Shown: positions 1 to 9,780 of the stretch, in pieces
Position numbering within the stretch: position 1 is the first letter of the stretch
Layout: every line of letters begins with the position of its first letter
NCBI RefSeq assembly: GCF_040227235.1
Contig: NZ_JBELNZ010000003.1
Location: 583,948-647,947 of the forward strand
DNA: 64,000 nt
Direction of reading: 5' to 3'
From: Parafrigoribacterium_A soli
Lineage (GTDB): Bacteria > Actinomycetota > Actinomycetes > Actinomycetales > Microbacteriaceae
Program-made: the position numbers and the translations under genes
Notes under the pieces: model-generated
Told to the model about the DNA's origin: nothing
Database searches by the model: none
What the model saw: only the letters and a program-made list of their open reading frames with translations

Positions 1-1
1 G

Positions 2-94
2 GACCGCAACACCGGAGCCCGCGAGATCATCGAGGCCGCCGGCTACCCCTACTACGCCGCGATCGACCTGGCCGATCTGGGCCTCGATACCTGA
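2..94 (+). CDS. pyrE: Orotate phosphoribosyltransferase, C-terminal end (partial)
   Basis: An open frame enters from the left edge in frame 2 and stops at TGA 92-94. It encodes 30 residues beginning DRNTGAREIIEAAG and ending in DLADLGLDT. The D(R)xTGAxEkIxxxGy pattern followed by a short L-x-DLGL tail matches actinobacterial PyrE C-termini, where the enzyme joins orotate and PRPP to give OMP in pyrimidine synthesis. The stop overlaps the next start (TGATG), so the two genes are probably translationally coupled. Only the tail is visible, so identity rests on a short match; another PRTase-family protein is possible. Confidence 0.6.
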   Translation, partial: DRNTGAREIIEAAGYPYYAAIDLADLGLDT

Positions 95-1896
95 TGGACG
101 ACGAGAAGCGCCGCGATGCCGCACAGTGGCTTGCGGCGCAGTTCGGCGGCGACGACGAGGACGAGACCGCGGATGCCGCCGTCGAGCGCGACGCGGCCGA
201 CCCAGCGGTGGGCGACGGTGCAGACAGCACTGCGGATGTAGCTGGCGGTACTGCGGATGCCCAGGACAGCACGGCGGATGCCCACGGGCGTTTCGCGGAG
301 TCGAACGCGGCGCCGACCCCCGTCGCGCCCTGGAGTGCGGGAGTTCCCGCGAGCCCGGCGCCTCCTGCGAGCACGGGCGCGACCCCAAACCCATTCGTGG
401 CGTCAGAGGCGCCAGCGCCCGCGAAGCCATTCCCGCTGTCGACTCCACCGTCCGAGGCTCCCGCCGCTCCCACGTCCGGCGTGCCGCCCCTCGCAGGTTC
501 TACGCCCCCATCCGCAGCGCCAACCCCCGTCACTCCCGCGAAGTCCGCGTCCGAGGCTCCCGCCTCTCCCACGCCGCCAGCCCCGGAAGCACCGACTCCC
601 GGCGCGCCGGTCAGTGGTGCTGCCGCTTCGTCGAGCGGCTTCAGTTGGGGGCTGAGGCCGAGCGGCACCACCCCCTCGGATGCGGCGGCGGCGCAACCCG
701 TCGCCCCCACCCGGATGCCAACGTCGCCGACGACCGCCCCGCCTCCGGTAACCTCGCCCGGTCTGGTGGTGCCCCCGCCCGCCGCGGTCGTGCCTCCCGC
801 CACTGCTTCGCCCCCCGTAGACCCGCCGACCGGCGCACCGCTGTCGGCGGCTCCGACCACCGCTCTGCCGGAAGCGACCCCGCCCGGCCTGGTTGTGCCT
901 CCGCCCATGGTTACGCCGCAGTCACCACCCGAGCTGGTCCAGCCGCCCGGTCACGAACCGCAGCCGGTCGACAGTTCGCTTGCCGGCCCACCCGCCTCCG
1001 ACTCCGAGCCGCGCACCATGGCGCTGCCGTGGGAGAGCGCGGGCACCGAGCTCTTCACACCCGCGGCTTCGGCCGGTCCGATCGCGGAGCCCGCAACGGA
1101 ACTGCTCAGCGGCTTCGAGACCGAAGCTGCGGATGCCGCGGCAGCAGCATCCGTCGACGCGCTGTTCGGCGAGCACCGGTTCCGTGACTACGAGGCGCAG
1201 CCTGCGGCAGCCGCAGAAGCCCCGGTCGCCGCCGCTCGCGCGCCGCGCGCGCCGTTGCCTCGGTCGCAGAAGACCCTGCTGTGGATCGCCGGAATCTTGG
1301 CGGCGCTTCTCGTGCTGATCGCGCTCTTCTTCCTCGGCACCAAGATTCCGCGCGCGGGCGCCGCGACCCCGGTGGTCACACCGACCGCGAAGGCCTCGCC
1401 CACGCCGTCGGCCACCCCAACGCCGGCGCCGGTCGGACCGGTCGCTGCCGGCAGCTACAAGTGGAACCTCCTTCGCGGCGGCGAATGCATCTCGCCGTTC
1501 GAGTCGCCCTGGGCGGAAAAGTTCACGGTGGTGGACTGCGCGAGCCCGCATCCGGCCCAGTTGGTCGCGCGCGGCACCTTCGTCGAGCCGACCGCTGCCG
1601 CGAGCGACCCTGCGGCGCCGGCCACCCCGTCGGTCGGCGGTCAGCCGGCGGCGCCCTCGGCGTACCCCGGCGTGGCCGCGCTGCAGGCACAGATCAACCT
1701 GCTGTGCAGCGCACCCACTGTGATCGATTTCGCGGCCGCGGGCGCCTACAACGACATCCAGTTCACGGCCAGCTACCCGGCGAACGACAAGCAGTGGGCG
1801 AAGGGTGACCACGACTACTACTGCTTCGTTACGCGATCCTCGGGTGAGCCGCTGACCACGAGCGTGGCCGTGGCACCGGCACCTCCCGCGGCCTGA
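94..1896 (+). CDS. Pro/Ala-rich single-pass membrane protein with C-terminal septum-formation-type domain
   Basis: 600 residues in three parts. Residues 1 to about 390 are a low-complexity Pro/Ala/Ser/Thr tract, presumably disordered and cytoplasmic. One hydrophobic helix follows at about 395-416 (WIAGILAALLVLIALFFLG). The extracytoplasmic part of about 185 residues has a Thr/Pro linker and then a domain with paired cysteines (GGECISPFESPW, VVDCASPHPAQ, INLLCSAP, YYCFVT). The GeC...vdCasPHpaq...YPG...C spacing resembles the Septum_form family of Actinobacteria, whose biochemical role is not established. There is no N-terminal signal peptide, so the single helix acts as an internal signal-anchor. 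The start overlaps the pyrE stop (TGATG). Domain assignment is from memory of the family pattern. Confidence 0.7.
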   Translation: MDDEKRRDAAQWLAAQFGGDDEDETADAAVERDAADPAVGDGADSTADVAGGTADAQDSTADAHGRFAESNAAPTPVAPWSAGVPASPAPPASTGATPNPFVASEAPAPAKPFPLSTPPSEAPAAPTSGVPPLAGSTPPSAAPTPVTPAKSASEAPASPTPPAPEAPTPGAPVSGAAASSSGFSWGLRPSGTTPSDAAAAQPVAPTRMPTSPTTAPPPVTSPGLVVPPPAAVVPPATASPPVDPPTGAPLSAAPTTALPEATPPGLVVPPPMVTPQSPPELVQPPGHEPQPVDSSLAGPPASDSEPRTMALPWESAGTELFTPAASAGPIAEPATELLSGFETEAADAAAAASVDALFGEHRFRDYEAQPAAAAEAPVAAARAPRAPLPRSQKTLLWIAGILAALLVLIALFFLGTKIPRAGAATPVVTPTAKASPTPSATPTPAPVGPVAAGSYKWNLLRGGECISPFESPWAEKFTVVDCASPHPAQLVARGTFVEPTAAASDPAAPATPSVGGQPAAPSAYPGVAALQAQINLLCSAPTVIDFAAAGAYNDIQFTASYPANDKQWAKGDHDYYCFVTRSSGEPLTTSVAVAPAPPAA

Positions 1897-1903
1897 CGCG
1901 CAG

Positions 1904-2776
1904 CTAAGCCCACTTCTTATTGGCCCACTTCTCGAACAGGCCGATCAGGGCATCCGTGAACTTGCCGATGACGGCGAGGAGCACGATCGCGAGGAACAGC
2001 CGGTCGGTGCGGCCATTGTTCTGCGAGTCGATGAGCAGGAATCCGAGCCCCATGGATGACGCGATCAGCTCGGCCGCGACAAGAAACAGCCAGGCCTGAG
2101 CGAGCGCGAGCCGCAGACCGGAGATCACCGCGGGCAGGGTCGCGGGAAGCTGCACGGTGACGAACAGTTTCACGCCTCGCAGGCCGAACGCGCGTCCCGC
2201 CTCCACGAGCTGGCGGTCGACGTGCCGAAGGGCCGTCGCGACGGTCGTGTAGACGGGAAAGAACGCACCGATCGCGATGAGTGTGATCTTCGATTCCTCG
2301 CCGATCTTCATCCAGAGGATGAGGAGCGGCACCCAGGCGAGCGAAGGCACGGCCCGCAGGGCGCCGAGCGTCGACCCGAACACGATGTCCCACAACCGGG
2401 AAAGGCCGACGAAGGCGCCGAACGCGAGTCCGAGTGCCGCCCCGATGGCGAAACCAATGAGGGTGCGCTGAACCGAGATCGCGACGTAGAGCCCGAGCAG
2501 CCCGCGGTGGGCCAGGTCGAAGCCGGCCTGCACCACCATGAGCGGCGTCGGCAGTTGGGCGACCGTGAAGGCACCGGATGTCGACAGCACCTGCCACAGC
2601 ACGAGGATCGCGAGCGGCAGAGCGAAGAGCCCGACCGTGCGCACCCATCGACGAGACGTCCACGCCACGCGTGGGACGCGGGATCCGGCGGGCGCGAGGG
2701 AGCCCGTTGCGGCGATCGGACCGACCCGGGATGTCGTGCCCGTGCGCAGCACGCCTTTATTCACCGAATCGGTCAT
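1904..2776 (-). CDS. ABC transporter permease, SsuC/TauC type (aliphatic sulfonate-like)
   Basis: 290 residues from ATG 2776, preceded by GAGAGACCG as a plausible ribosome site; an in-frame ATG at 2812 would add 12 residues with no better signal. A basic N-terminus precedes about six membrane helices. The EAA loop is visible as LVEAGRAFGLRGVKLFVTVQ followed by LPATLPAVISGLR, typical of the BPD_transp_1 fold that couples to the ATPase. The closest recognisable relatives are SsuC, TauC and NrtB permeases. It is the last gene of a minus-strand operon: ATPase, binding protein, permease. The 88-bp gap before it holds a long inverted repeat. Substrate is inferred from the binding protein; nitrate, taurine or sulfonates cannot be separated here. 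Confidence 0.8.
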   Translation of the reverse strand: MTDSVNKGVLRTGTTSRVGPIAATGSLAPAGSRVPRVAWTSRRWVRTVGLFALPLAILVLWQVLSTSGAFTVAQLPTPLMVVQAGFDLAHRGLLGLYVAISVQRTLIGFAIGAALGLAFGAFVGLSRLWDIVFGSTLGALRAVPSLAWVPLLILWMKIGEESKITLIAIGAFFPVYTTVATALRHVDRQLVEAGRAFGLRGVKLFVTVQLPATLPAVISGLRLALAQAWLFLVAAELIASSMGLGFLLIDSQNNGRTDRLFLAIVLLAVIGKFTDALIGLFEKWANKKWA

Positions 2777-2800
2777 CGGTCTCTCGTCCATTCCCGTTGC

Positions 2801-2859
2801 GTGAGATGCCACTTGTGGGTGCTACGGGGTCGCCATGACCCCCGCAAGTGGCATCTCGC
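2801..2859. repeat. Long nested inverted repeat between binding protein and permease genes
   Basis: The outer arms share the perfect core GAGATGCCACTT at 2804-2815 and its complement AAGTGGCATCTC at 2845-2856, extended by imperfect pairing (GTGGGT against ACCCCC). Inside is a second perfect hairpin, GGGGTC (2826-2831), loop GCCAT, GACCCC (2837-2842). Transcribed from the minus-strand operon it would fold into a strong hairpin between the stop of the binding protein and the permease start. There is no T-run. Confidence 0.75.
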
Positions 2860-2864
2860 GTGAA

Positions 2865-3926
2865 TTACTTGATGCTGGGCTTCGCGTTCTTCACGAAGTC
2901 GGGGTCGAGCAGCACCTTGAGTGCGTCGTCCACCTGCGACTGCTTCGCGACGTCACCGGATGCGACGTAGATCGGTCCGACCTTCTTCAGCACCTTCAGC
3001 TGGGCCGCGCCGGGCAGCGGCGAGACGTCGAGGTTCGTGCGCTCGGCGATCACCTTCGTGGCGACCGGCTCGGTGATACCGGCGACGTTGCTGAGGATCT
3101 TCGCGGTCTCGTCCGGGTGCTTCTGGGCCCAGGCGCGGGCGTACTCGTACACGTTCACGACCGTCTGGGCGACATCCGGCTTGCCCTTGGTGAAGGCCTC
3201 GGTGGCGTTCAGGAAGCCGTAGGTGTTGAAGTCGACCTTGCGGAAGATGAGCTTGGCACCCTGGGTCTCTGCGGTGGCCATGATCGGGTCGAGGCCGGCC
3301 CAGGCATCCACCGATCCGTTCTGCAGTGCGGCCCAGCCGTCGGCGTGCTGGAGATTGATGATGTCCACGTCGTCGGTGGTGAGTCCGTTGGCCTCGAGCG
3401 CCTGCAGCAGGAAGAAGTAGGGGTCGGTGCCCTTGGTCGCCGCGATCTTCTTGCCCTTGAGCTGCTTCACCGAGGTGAACTTCGAGCCGGGACCGACGAC
3501 GATGGCCGACCACTCGGGCTGCGAGTAGATGTCGATCGTGCGGATGGGGGAGCCATTCGACCGTGCGAGCAGAGCGGCGGATCCCGCGGTCGATCCGATA
3601 TCGATGGCGTTGGCAAGCAGCGCCTGGTTGGCCTTGTTCGATCCGGCGGACTGCAGCCAGTTCACGGTGATGTGCTGCTTCTTCAGGGCGGACTCGAGCC
3701 AGCCCTGGTCCTTGATCACGAGGCTCAGCGGGTTGTACGTCGCGAAGTCGATGTTGAGCGTTCCGCCCTCGGTGACGGTGGCGGAGGTCTTGTCGCCGGA
3801 GGTGTTGGCCTTGGCGGCGGAGCCCTCACCGGGCACGCAGCCGGCGAGCGCGAGGCTCGCGGTGATCGCGACCGCAACCGCGATGGTTGCCGTACGGAGG
3901 GTCGACGTGATGCTGTGACGTCTCAT
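2865..3926 (-). CDS. ABC transporter substrate-binding lipoprotein, SsuA-like
   Basis: 353 residues beginning MRRHSITSTL, with a signal peptide ending in the lipobox LALAGC (lipidated Cys30). The mature protein has the two-lobed fold of the SsuA/TauA/NrtA class: TLNIDFATYNPLSLVIKDQG near the start of lobe 1, ALLANAIDIGSTAGSAALLA for the ligand pocket, LKGKKIAATKGTDPYFFLLQ and GSVDAWAGLDPIMA later. These match proteins annotated as aliphatic sulfonate-binding. The gene lies 63 nt downstream of the ATPase gene and 88 nt upstream of the permease gene on the same strand. Ligand could be sulfonate, taurine or a related anion. Confidence 0.82.
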   Translation of the reverse strand: MRRHSITSTLRTATIAVAVAITASLALAGCVPGEGSAAKANTSGDKTSATVTEGGTLNIDFATYNPLSLVIKDQGWLESALKKQHITVNWLQSAGSNKANQALLANAIDIGSTAGSAALLARSNGSPIRTIDIYSQPEWSAIVVGPGSKFTSVKQLKGKKIAATKGTDPYFFLLQALEANGLTTDDVDIINLQHADGWAALQNGSVDAWAGLDPIMATAETQGAKLIFRKVDFNTYGFLNATEAFTKGKPDVAQTVVNVYEYARAWAQKHPDETAKILSNVAGITEPVATKVIAERTNLDVSPLPGAAQLKVLKKVGPIYVASGDVAKQSQVDDALKVLLDPDFVKNAKPSIK

Positions 3927-3989
3927 GATGCTTCTCTCTGTGGTGATGGGGTGCGCGATTGCTGGTGAATCTGGTGCGGTGACGCCGGG

Positions 3990-4877
3990 TCAGTACGGGA
4001 AGACCGGCATGGCGGCTCCGGACGAAACGCCCCGCGGATGCCCGTGCCGGTTCACACCGAGACCCGCGAGCAGTTCCGCCCGCAGTTCGGCGAGCTCTGC
4101 CGACCCACGGTCGCGGGGCCGCGAGCCGGGCACCGTGAGGATCTGCTTGATCGTGGATCCCGGTCCGTTCTCGTCGGTTCCGAGGAGGATCACCCGGTCG
4201 GACAGCTGCAGCGCCTCATCGACGTCGTGGGTGACAAGCAGCACGGTGGTCGGCGCTGCGGCGAGAACCTCGAGCAGCAGGTCCTGCATCTTGAGTCGCG
4301 TGAGTGCGTCGAGGGCGCCGAAGGGCTCGTCGAGCAGCAGCACGCCGGGGTTGCGGGCGAGCGCGCGGGCGAGCGACGCCCGCTGCGCCATGCCGCCGGA
4401 GATCTCGCGCGGCCGGTGGGTGGCGAACTCAGAGAGTCCGACGAGTTGCAGCAGTTCGGCGACGCGCCGCTTGCCATCCTCGCGCGGCGTGCCCTCCGGC
4501 AGACCGAGCTCGACGTTGGCCTCGATCGTGCGCCAGGGCAGCAGGCGGGGTTCCTGGAACGCGACCGCGCAGCGCGGATCGATGCCGCTGCGCGATATCC
4601 CGTCGATCGTGATCGTGCCCGCGGATGCCACATCCAGTCCCGAAGCGATGCGCAGCAGGGTGGACTTGCCGCATCCGCTCGGTCCGAGGATGGACACGAC
4701 CTCGCCGGCCGCCACCGTGGCGTTCACATCGCGCAACACCTGGTGGGCCTCGCCCTGTGCGGCACCACGCTTGCCGAGGGGCGCGGGAAACGCGCGGCCG
4801 ACGGCGGAGAGCACTACGTCGAACGCGGTGTTGACGCGCGGCGTCACGGCCGGTGGCGGCGAGACGGCTGTCGACAT
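3990..4877 (-). CDS. ABC transporter ATP-binding protein, SsuB-like
   Basis: 295 residues. Walker A is GPSGCGKST, the signature is SGGMAQR, Walker B is VLLLDEPFGALD, and the switch histidine sits in LLVTHDVDEAL. This set is diagnostic of ATPases serving SsuC/TauC/NrtB permeases. The first 35 or so residues, before VLRDVNATV, are longer than usual. It is the first gene of the minus-strand operon. The 130-bp upstream region includes the near-palindrome TGTGACGTTACA at about 4926-4937 (one symmetric mismatch), which could be an operator. Sulfur-limitation control is common for this family but nothing here proves it. Confidence 0.83.
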   Translation of the reverse strand: MSTAVSPPPAVTPRVNTAFDVVLSAVGRAFPAPLGKRGAAQGEAHQVLRDVNATVAAGEVVSILGPSGCGKSTLLRIASGLDVASAGTITIDGISRSGIDPRCAVAFQEPRLLPWRTIEANVELGLPEGTPREDGKRRVAELLQLVGLSEFATHRPREISGGMAQRASLARALARNPGVLLLDEPFGALDALTRLKMQDLLLEVLAAAPTTVLLVTHDVDEALQLSDRVILLGTDENGPGSTIKQILTVPGSRPRDRGSAELAELRAELLAGLGVNRHGHPRGVSSGAAMPVFPY

Positions 4878-5007
4878 GCGGACTCCGAGCGAGTAGCGAG
4901 AGAGGCGCCGGTAATCGGCGACTCTGTGACGTTACAAAATGCTCGCAACCACCGCACTTCCCGATGACACGCGGCGTAATGCGGCGCGGTCGTTCACCTC
5001 GCGCGCG

Positions 5008-5781
5008 TCACTCGACGAGTTCGGAGACCCCCGTGAGCACCTCGTTGGGGCGGAACGGGTAGCGCTCGATCTCGGCCTGGTCGCTGATGCCGGTGAGCAC
5101 GAGGATGGTGTGCAGCCCTGCCTCGATGCCGGCCACGATGTCGGTGTCCATCCGGTCGCCGATCATGCCGGTGTTCTCGGAGTGGGCGCCGATCTTGTTC
5201 ATCGCGGAACGGAACATCATCGGGTTCGGCTTGCCCACGACATACGGTTCCTTGCCGGTGGCCTTGGTGATGAGAGCGGCGACCGCGCCGGTCGCGGGCA
5301 TCGGGCCCTCTGCGCTCGGCCCCGTCGCATCCGGATTCGTGATGATGAAGCGGGCGCCCGCACCGATCAACCGGATGGCCTTGGTGATCGCCTCGAAGGA
5401 GTAGTTGCGGGTCTCGCCGACGACCACGTAGTCGGGGTTCGTGTCAGTCATGATGAAGCCCGCTTCGTGCAGGGCCGTGGTGGTGCCGGCCTCGCCGATG
5501 ACGAAGGCGCTGCCACCGGGAATCTGCGAGGCGAGGAAGTCGGCCGTGGCGAGGGCGGAGGTCCAGATGGCCTCCTCGGGAACGTCGAGGCCGGATGCCG
5601 CGAGCCGGGCGCTGAGATCCCGCGGCGTGTAAATGGAGTTGTTCGTGAGCACGAGGTAGCGCTTGCCCTGGTCCTGCCACTGCTGCAGCAGCGCCGCCGC
5701 TCCTGGGAGCGGGCTGTTCTCGTGCACCAGCACGCCATCCATATCGGTTAGCCAGCACTCGATGTCGCGGCGTTCGCTCAT
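5008..5781 (-). CDS. HAD-IIA family hydrolase (NagD-type sugar/nucleotide phosphatase)
   Basis: 257 residues from ATG 5781 (MSERRDIECW). The open frame continues upstream to 5955, but that extension is not conserved-looking. Motif I is LTDMDG with nucleophile Asp13 and Asp15. Motif II is the LTNNS region. The C-terminal motif is GDRMDTDIVAGIEAG, and VVGKPNPMMF precedes it. This is the NagD/AraL/p-nitrophenylphosphatase subgroup with a C2 cap, which dephosphorylates small phosphometabolites. Substrate cannot be read from sequence. It stands alone, tail-on to the ABC transporter operon and divergent from the next gene. Confidence 0.82.
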   Translation of the reverse strand: MSERRDIECWLTDMDGVLVHENSPLPGAAALLQQWQDQGKRYLVLTNNSIYTPRDLSARLAASGLDVPEEAIWTSALATADFLASQIPGGSAFVIGEAGTTTALHEAGFIMTDTNPDYVVVGETRNYSFEAITKAIRLIGAGARFIITNPDATGPSAEGPMPATGAVAALITKATGKEPYVVGKPNPMMFRSAMNKIGAHSENTGMIGDRMDTDIVAGIEAGLHTILVLTGISDQAEIERYPFRPNEVLTGVSELVE

Positions 5782-5906
5782 GTCGCCATCGTAGTGGCGG
5801 CCGCTTACGCGGAGGTGGGCTTCCGTTGATGCGAGGTTCGCGCCAGAGCAGAATGACCCACGAACACGGGATGCCGCACGCATCCGAATACTGCGAAGCT
5901 TGAAGG

Positions 5907-6191
5907 ATGAGCGAGACGCACCCCATCGAGGTTGCCGTCGTCGAGGTCCAGTCATCGGCGGCTTTCACGCGCGCTGGCTGGGCTGTCGTCGTGATGGCCG
6001 TCGTTGCGCTCGCAGGCTCCTTCATCCCGCTGGCATCCGTCGCCTCGGGCGTGCTCGCGCTGCTCGGTCTGGTTCTCGGACTCAGCTGCCTCATCCGCGA
6101 CACCGGCTTCAATCGCCCGGCGCTCGGCGGCACCCTGCTGTCATCGGCGGCCGTCGCCGCCTCGGTCATCATGACCATCGTCTACGCCTGA
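5907..6191 (+). CDS. Small hypothetical membrane protein, about three helices
   Basis: 94 residues, start ATG 5907 after CTTGAAGGATG, where AAGG is a weak ribosome site. After a polar N-terminus of about 22 residues it is almost wholly hydrophobic: AGWAVVVMAVVALAGSFIPLA, then VASGVLALLGLVLGLSCLI, then a C-terminal helix ending SVIMTIVYA. No catalytic or binding motif is visible. It lies 24 nt before the RNA methyltransferase gene on the same strand and may be co-transcribed. Function unknown. Confidence 0.65.
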   Translation: MSETHPIEVAVVEVQSSAAFTRAGWAVVVMAVVALAGSFIPLASVASGVLALLGLVLGLSCLIRDTGFNRPALGGTLLSSAAVAASVIMTIVYA

Positions 6192-6215
6192 GAGGTTCGG
6201 CGGTAGCCTCGGGGA

Positions 6216-6857
6216 GTGAACCCGCACGAGCAGAACCCGTCAGTCGAACTCACCACGCGCGGGGTCGGCCCGTGGCGTGGTGAGCTGCCGGAGGGCGACT
6301 GGTGGGACGCGGAACTCCTGGCCCGCGGGGACTCCCGCAACGTCATCGATCGCTACCGCTATTGGCGCATGGACGCGATCGTGGCCGACCTCGACCAGCG
6401 GCGGCATCCGTTTCACGTCGCCATCGAGAACTGGCAGCACGACATGAACATCGGATCGATCGTGCGCAGCGCCAACGCCTTCGCCGCCGACACCGTGCAC
6501 ATCGTCGGGCGCAAGCGCTGGAACAAGCGCGGCGCCATGGTCACCGACCGCTACCAGCACGTGCTGCATCACGACACGGTTGCCGACCTCGTGGAGTGGG
6601 CGCGCGGCGAGAACCTGCCCATCATTGCCATCGACAACGTGCCGGGAAGCGTCATCATCGAGGGCTACGAGTTCCCGGAGAGGTGCGTCCTGCTGTTCGG
6701 TCAGGAGGGTCCAGGCGTCTCCGCCGAGGCGATCGAAGCCGCGGATGCCGTGGTCGAGATCAGCCAGTTCGGCTCCACTCGCAGCATCAACGCTTCCGCT
6801 GCCGCCGCGGTGGCCATGCATGTCTGGATCACCCAGCACGCGCAGTTGCCGCGCTGA
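6216..6857 (+). CDS. TrmH/SpoU family RNA 2'-O-methyltransferase
   Basis: 213 residues from GTG 6216. The three SPOUT motifs are present in order: motif 1 NIGSIVRSANAFAAD, motif 2 VLLFGQEGPGVS, and motif 3 SQFGSTRSINASAAAAVAM, which form the knotted SAM-binding site. The HDMNIGSIVRS form resembles TrmH-like tRNA/rRNA ribose methyltransferases. There is no recognition domain before the catalytic domain, only about 60 N-terminal residues (GPWRGELPEGDWWDAELL). Target RNA and nucleotide are not deducible. Confidence 0.85.
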   Translation: MNPHEQNPSVELTTRGVGPWRGELPEGDWWDAELLARGDSRNVIDRYRYWRMDAIVADLDQRRHPFHVAIENWQHDMNIGSIVRSANAFAADTVHIVGRKRWNKRGAMVTDRYQHVLHHDTVADLVEWARGENLPIIAIDNVPGSVIIEGYEFPERCVLLFGQEGPGVSAEAIEAADAVVEISQFGSTRSINASAAAAVAMHVWITQHAQLPR

Positions 6858-6883
6858 CCCTCGCAGCACACCGCAGCAAAACT

Positions 6884-6920
6884 CACCCTTCCTAAATCGC
6901 GCTCCGGGTGTACTTTTTTT
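6884..6920 (+). terminator. Possible weak intrinsic terminator
   Basis: CACCC (6884-6888) can pair with GGGTG (6906-6910), and a run of seven T follows at 6914-6920. The stem is only five base pairs with a 17-nt loop, so it may be weak or fortuitous. It sits between the methyltransferase stop and the ribosome site of the acetate transporter gene. Confidence 0.3.
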
Positions 6921-6965
6921 AACAACCGCCGACGATGGCGCCGGCGCACGTTGGAGGTATCTGCA

Positions 6966-7637
6966 ATGAGCAATTCACCTGCCACATCGTCCGGATCCGC
7001 CGGGGTCACGCCGCCCCAACATGTCGCGACCGGAGTGCGAGAGACACCCTCGCCGCCCCTCACGAACGCACCCGCGCTCGCCGTGAACCCGGCCGCCCTC
7101 GGTCTCGCAGCGTTCGCGCTGACGACGTTCGTCCTCAGCTTCGGCAACGCCGGAATCATCGCGGGCGGGGCTGTGCCGGTCGTCTTCGGACTCGCGCTGT
7201 TCTACGGTGGCGTCACACAGATCCTCGCGGGGCTCTGGGAGTTTGCGCAGAAGAACACCTTCGGTGCCACCGCGTTCTGCTCCTACGGTGCGTTCTGGAT
7301 GTCGTTCTGGTATCTGGAGACGGCAACCGATCTCGGCAAGGCGGGCTCCGGTCTCTCGGTCGCCACCGGAACCTGGCTGCTGGCCTGGGCCATCTTCACC
7401 CTGTACATGACGTTCGCCGCCTGGCGCACGAACATGGCGACGTTCCTCGTGTTCGTGGCGCTGACCCTGACCTTCTTCGCGCTCTCCCTCGGCGACTACT
7501 CCTCATCGGAGTGGCTGACCAGGCTCGGCGGATGGCTCGGCATCATCACGGCACTGCTCGCCTGGTACACGTCCTTCGCCGTGGTCATCAATTCCACGTT
7601 CAGGCGGGTCGTTCTCCCCGTCGGTCCGAGCGCGTGA
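6966..7637 (+). CDS. satP: Acetate uptake transporter, GPR1/FUN34/SatP (YaaH) family
   Basis: 223 residues from ATG 6966, chosen because GGAGG at 6953-6957 lies 8 nt upstream; a TTG at 6951 in the same frame would place the ribosome site inside the gene. After about 40 polar residues comes the family signature NPAALGLAAFALTTF, then about six helices. SatP-type proteins move acetate or succinate across the membrane. The acetyl-CoA synthetase gene begins 6 nt after the stop, so uptake and activation of acetate are encoded together. Confidence 0.85.
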   Translation: MSNSPATSSGSAGVTPPQHVATGVRETPSPPLTNAPALAVNPAALGLAAFALTTFVLSFGNAGIIAGGAVPVVFGLALFYGGVTQILAGLWEFAQKNTFGATAFCSYGAFWMSFWYLETATDLGKAGSGLSVATGTWLLAWAIFTLYMTFAAWRTNMATFLVFVALTLTFFALSLGDYSSSEWLTRLGGWLGIITALLAWYTSFAVVINSTFRRVVLPVGPSA

Positions 7638-7643
7638 CACGCC

Positions 7644-9626
<1,983 letters not shown>

Positions 9627-9643
9627 GGCGTCGTAGGGCCTAG

Positions 9644-9703
9644 TGCCGGAAACTGCCCGGTTCGGGAGCACGGGAGCGTGCCCCGAACGGGTAGTTTCGG
9701 GCA
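9644..9703. repeat. Inverted repeat downstream of acs
   Basis: The left arm (9644-9666) contains GAAACTGCCCGGTTCGGG and the right arm (9682-9703) CCCGAACGGGTAGTTTC. They pair over about 20 positions with a one-base bulge and one or two mismatches around a 15-nt loop. No T-run follows. It could act as a terminator or an mRNA 3' stabiliser, or be a dispersed element. The rest of 9627-9780 shows nothing else recognisable. Confidence 0.7.
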
Positions 9704-9780
9704 TGGCACGTGCGCGGTAGCGTCGAGGAAGAGCTTGCCAGGGGGGTGGGCCTCCAAGAAAAGGCATCACCACAGCGCTC

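Noticed and set aside
27..908. 293-residue minus-strand open frame over the Pro/Ala-rich gene
   Set aside because: It is the antisense of a GC-rich low-complexity tract, Gly/Ala/Val only, with no domain; the plus-strand frame has a membrane helix and a Cys-containing domain.
2835..3968. 377-residue plus-strand frame opposite the SsuA-like gene
   Set aside because: Composition is Gly/Arg/Leu/Val shadow coding; the minus strand encodes a clear lipoprotein binding protein.
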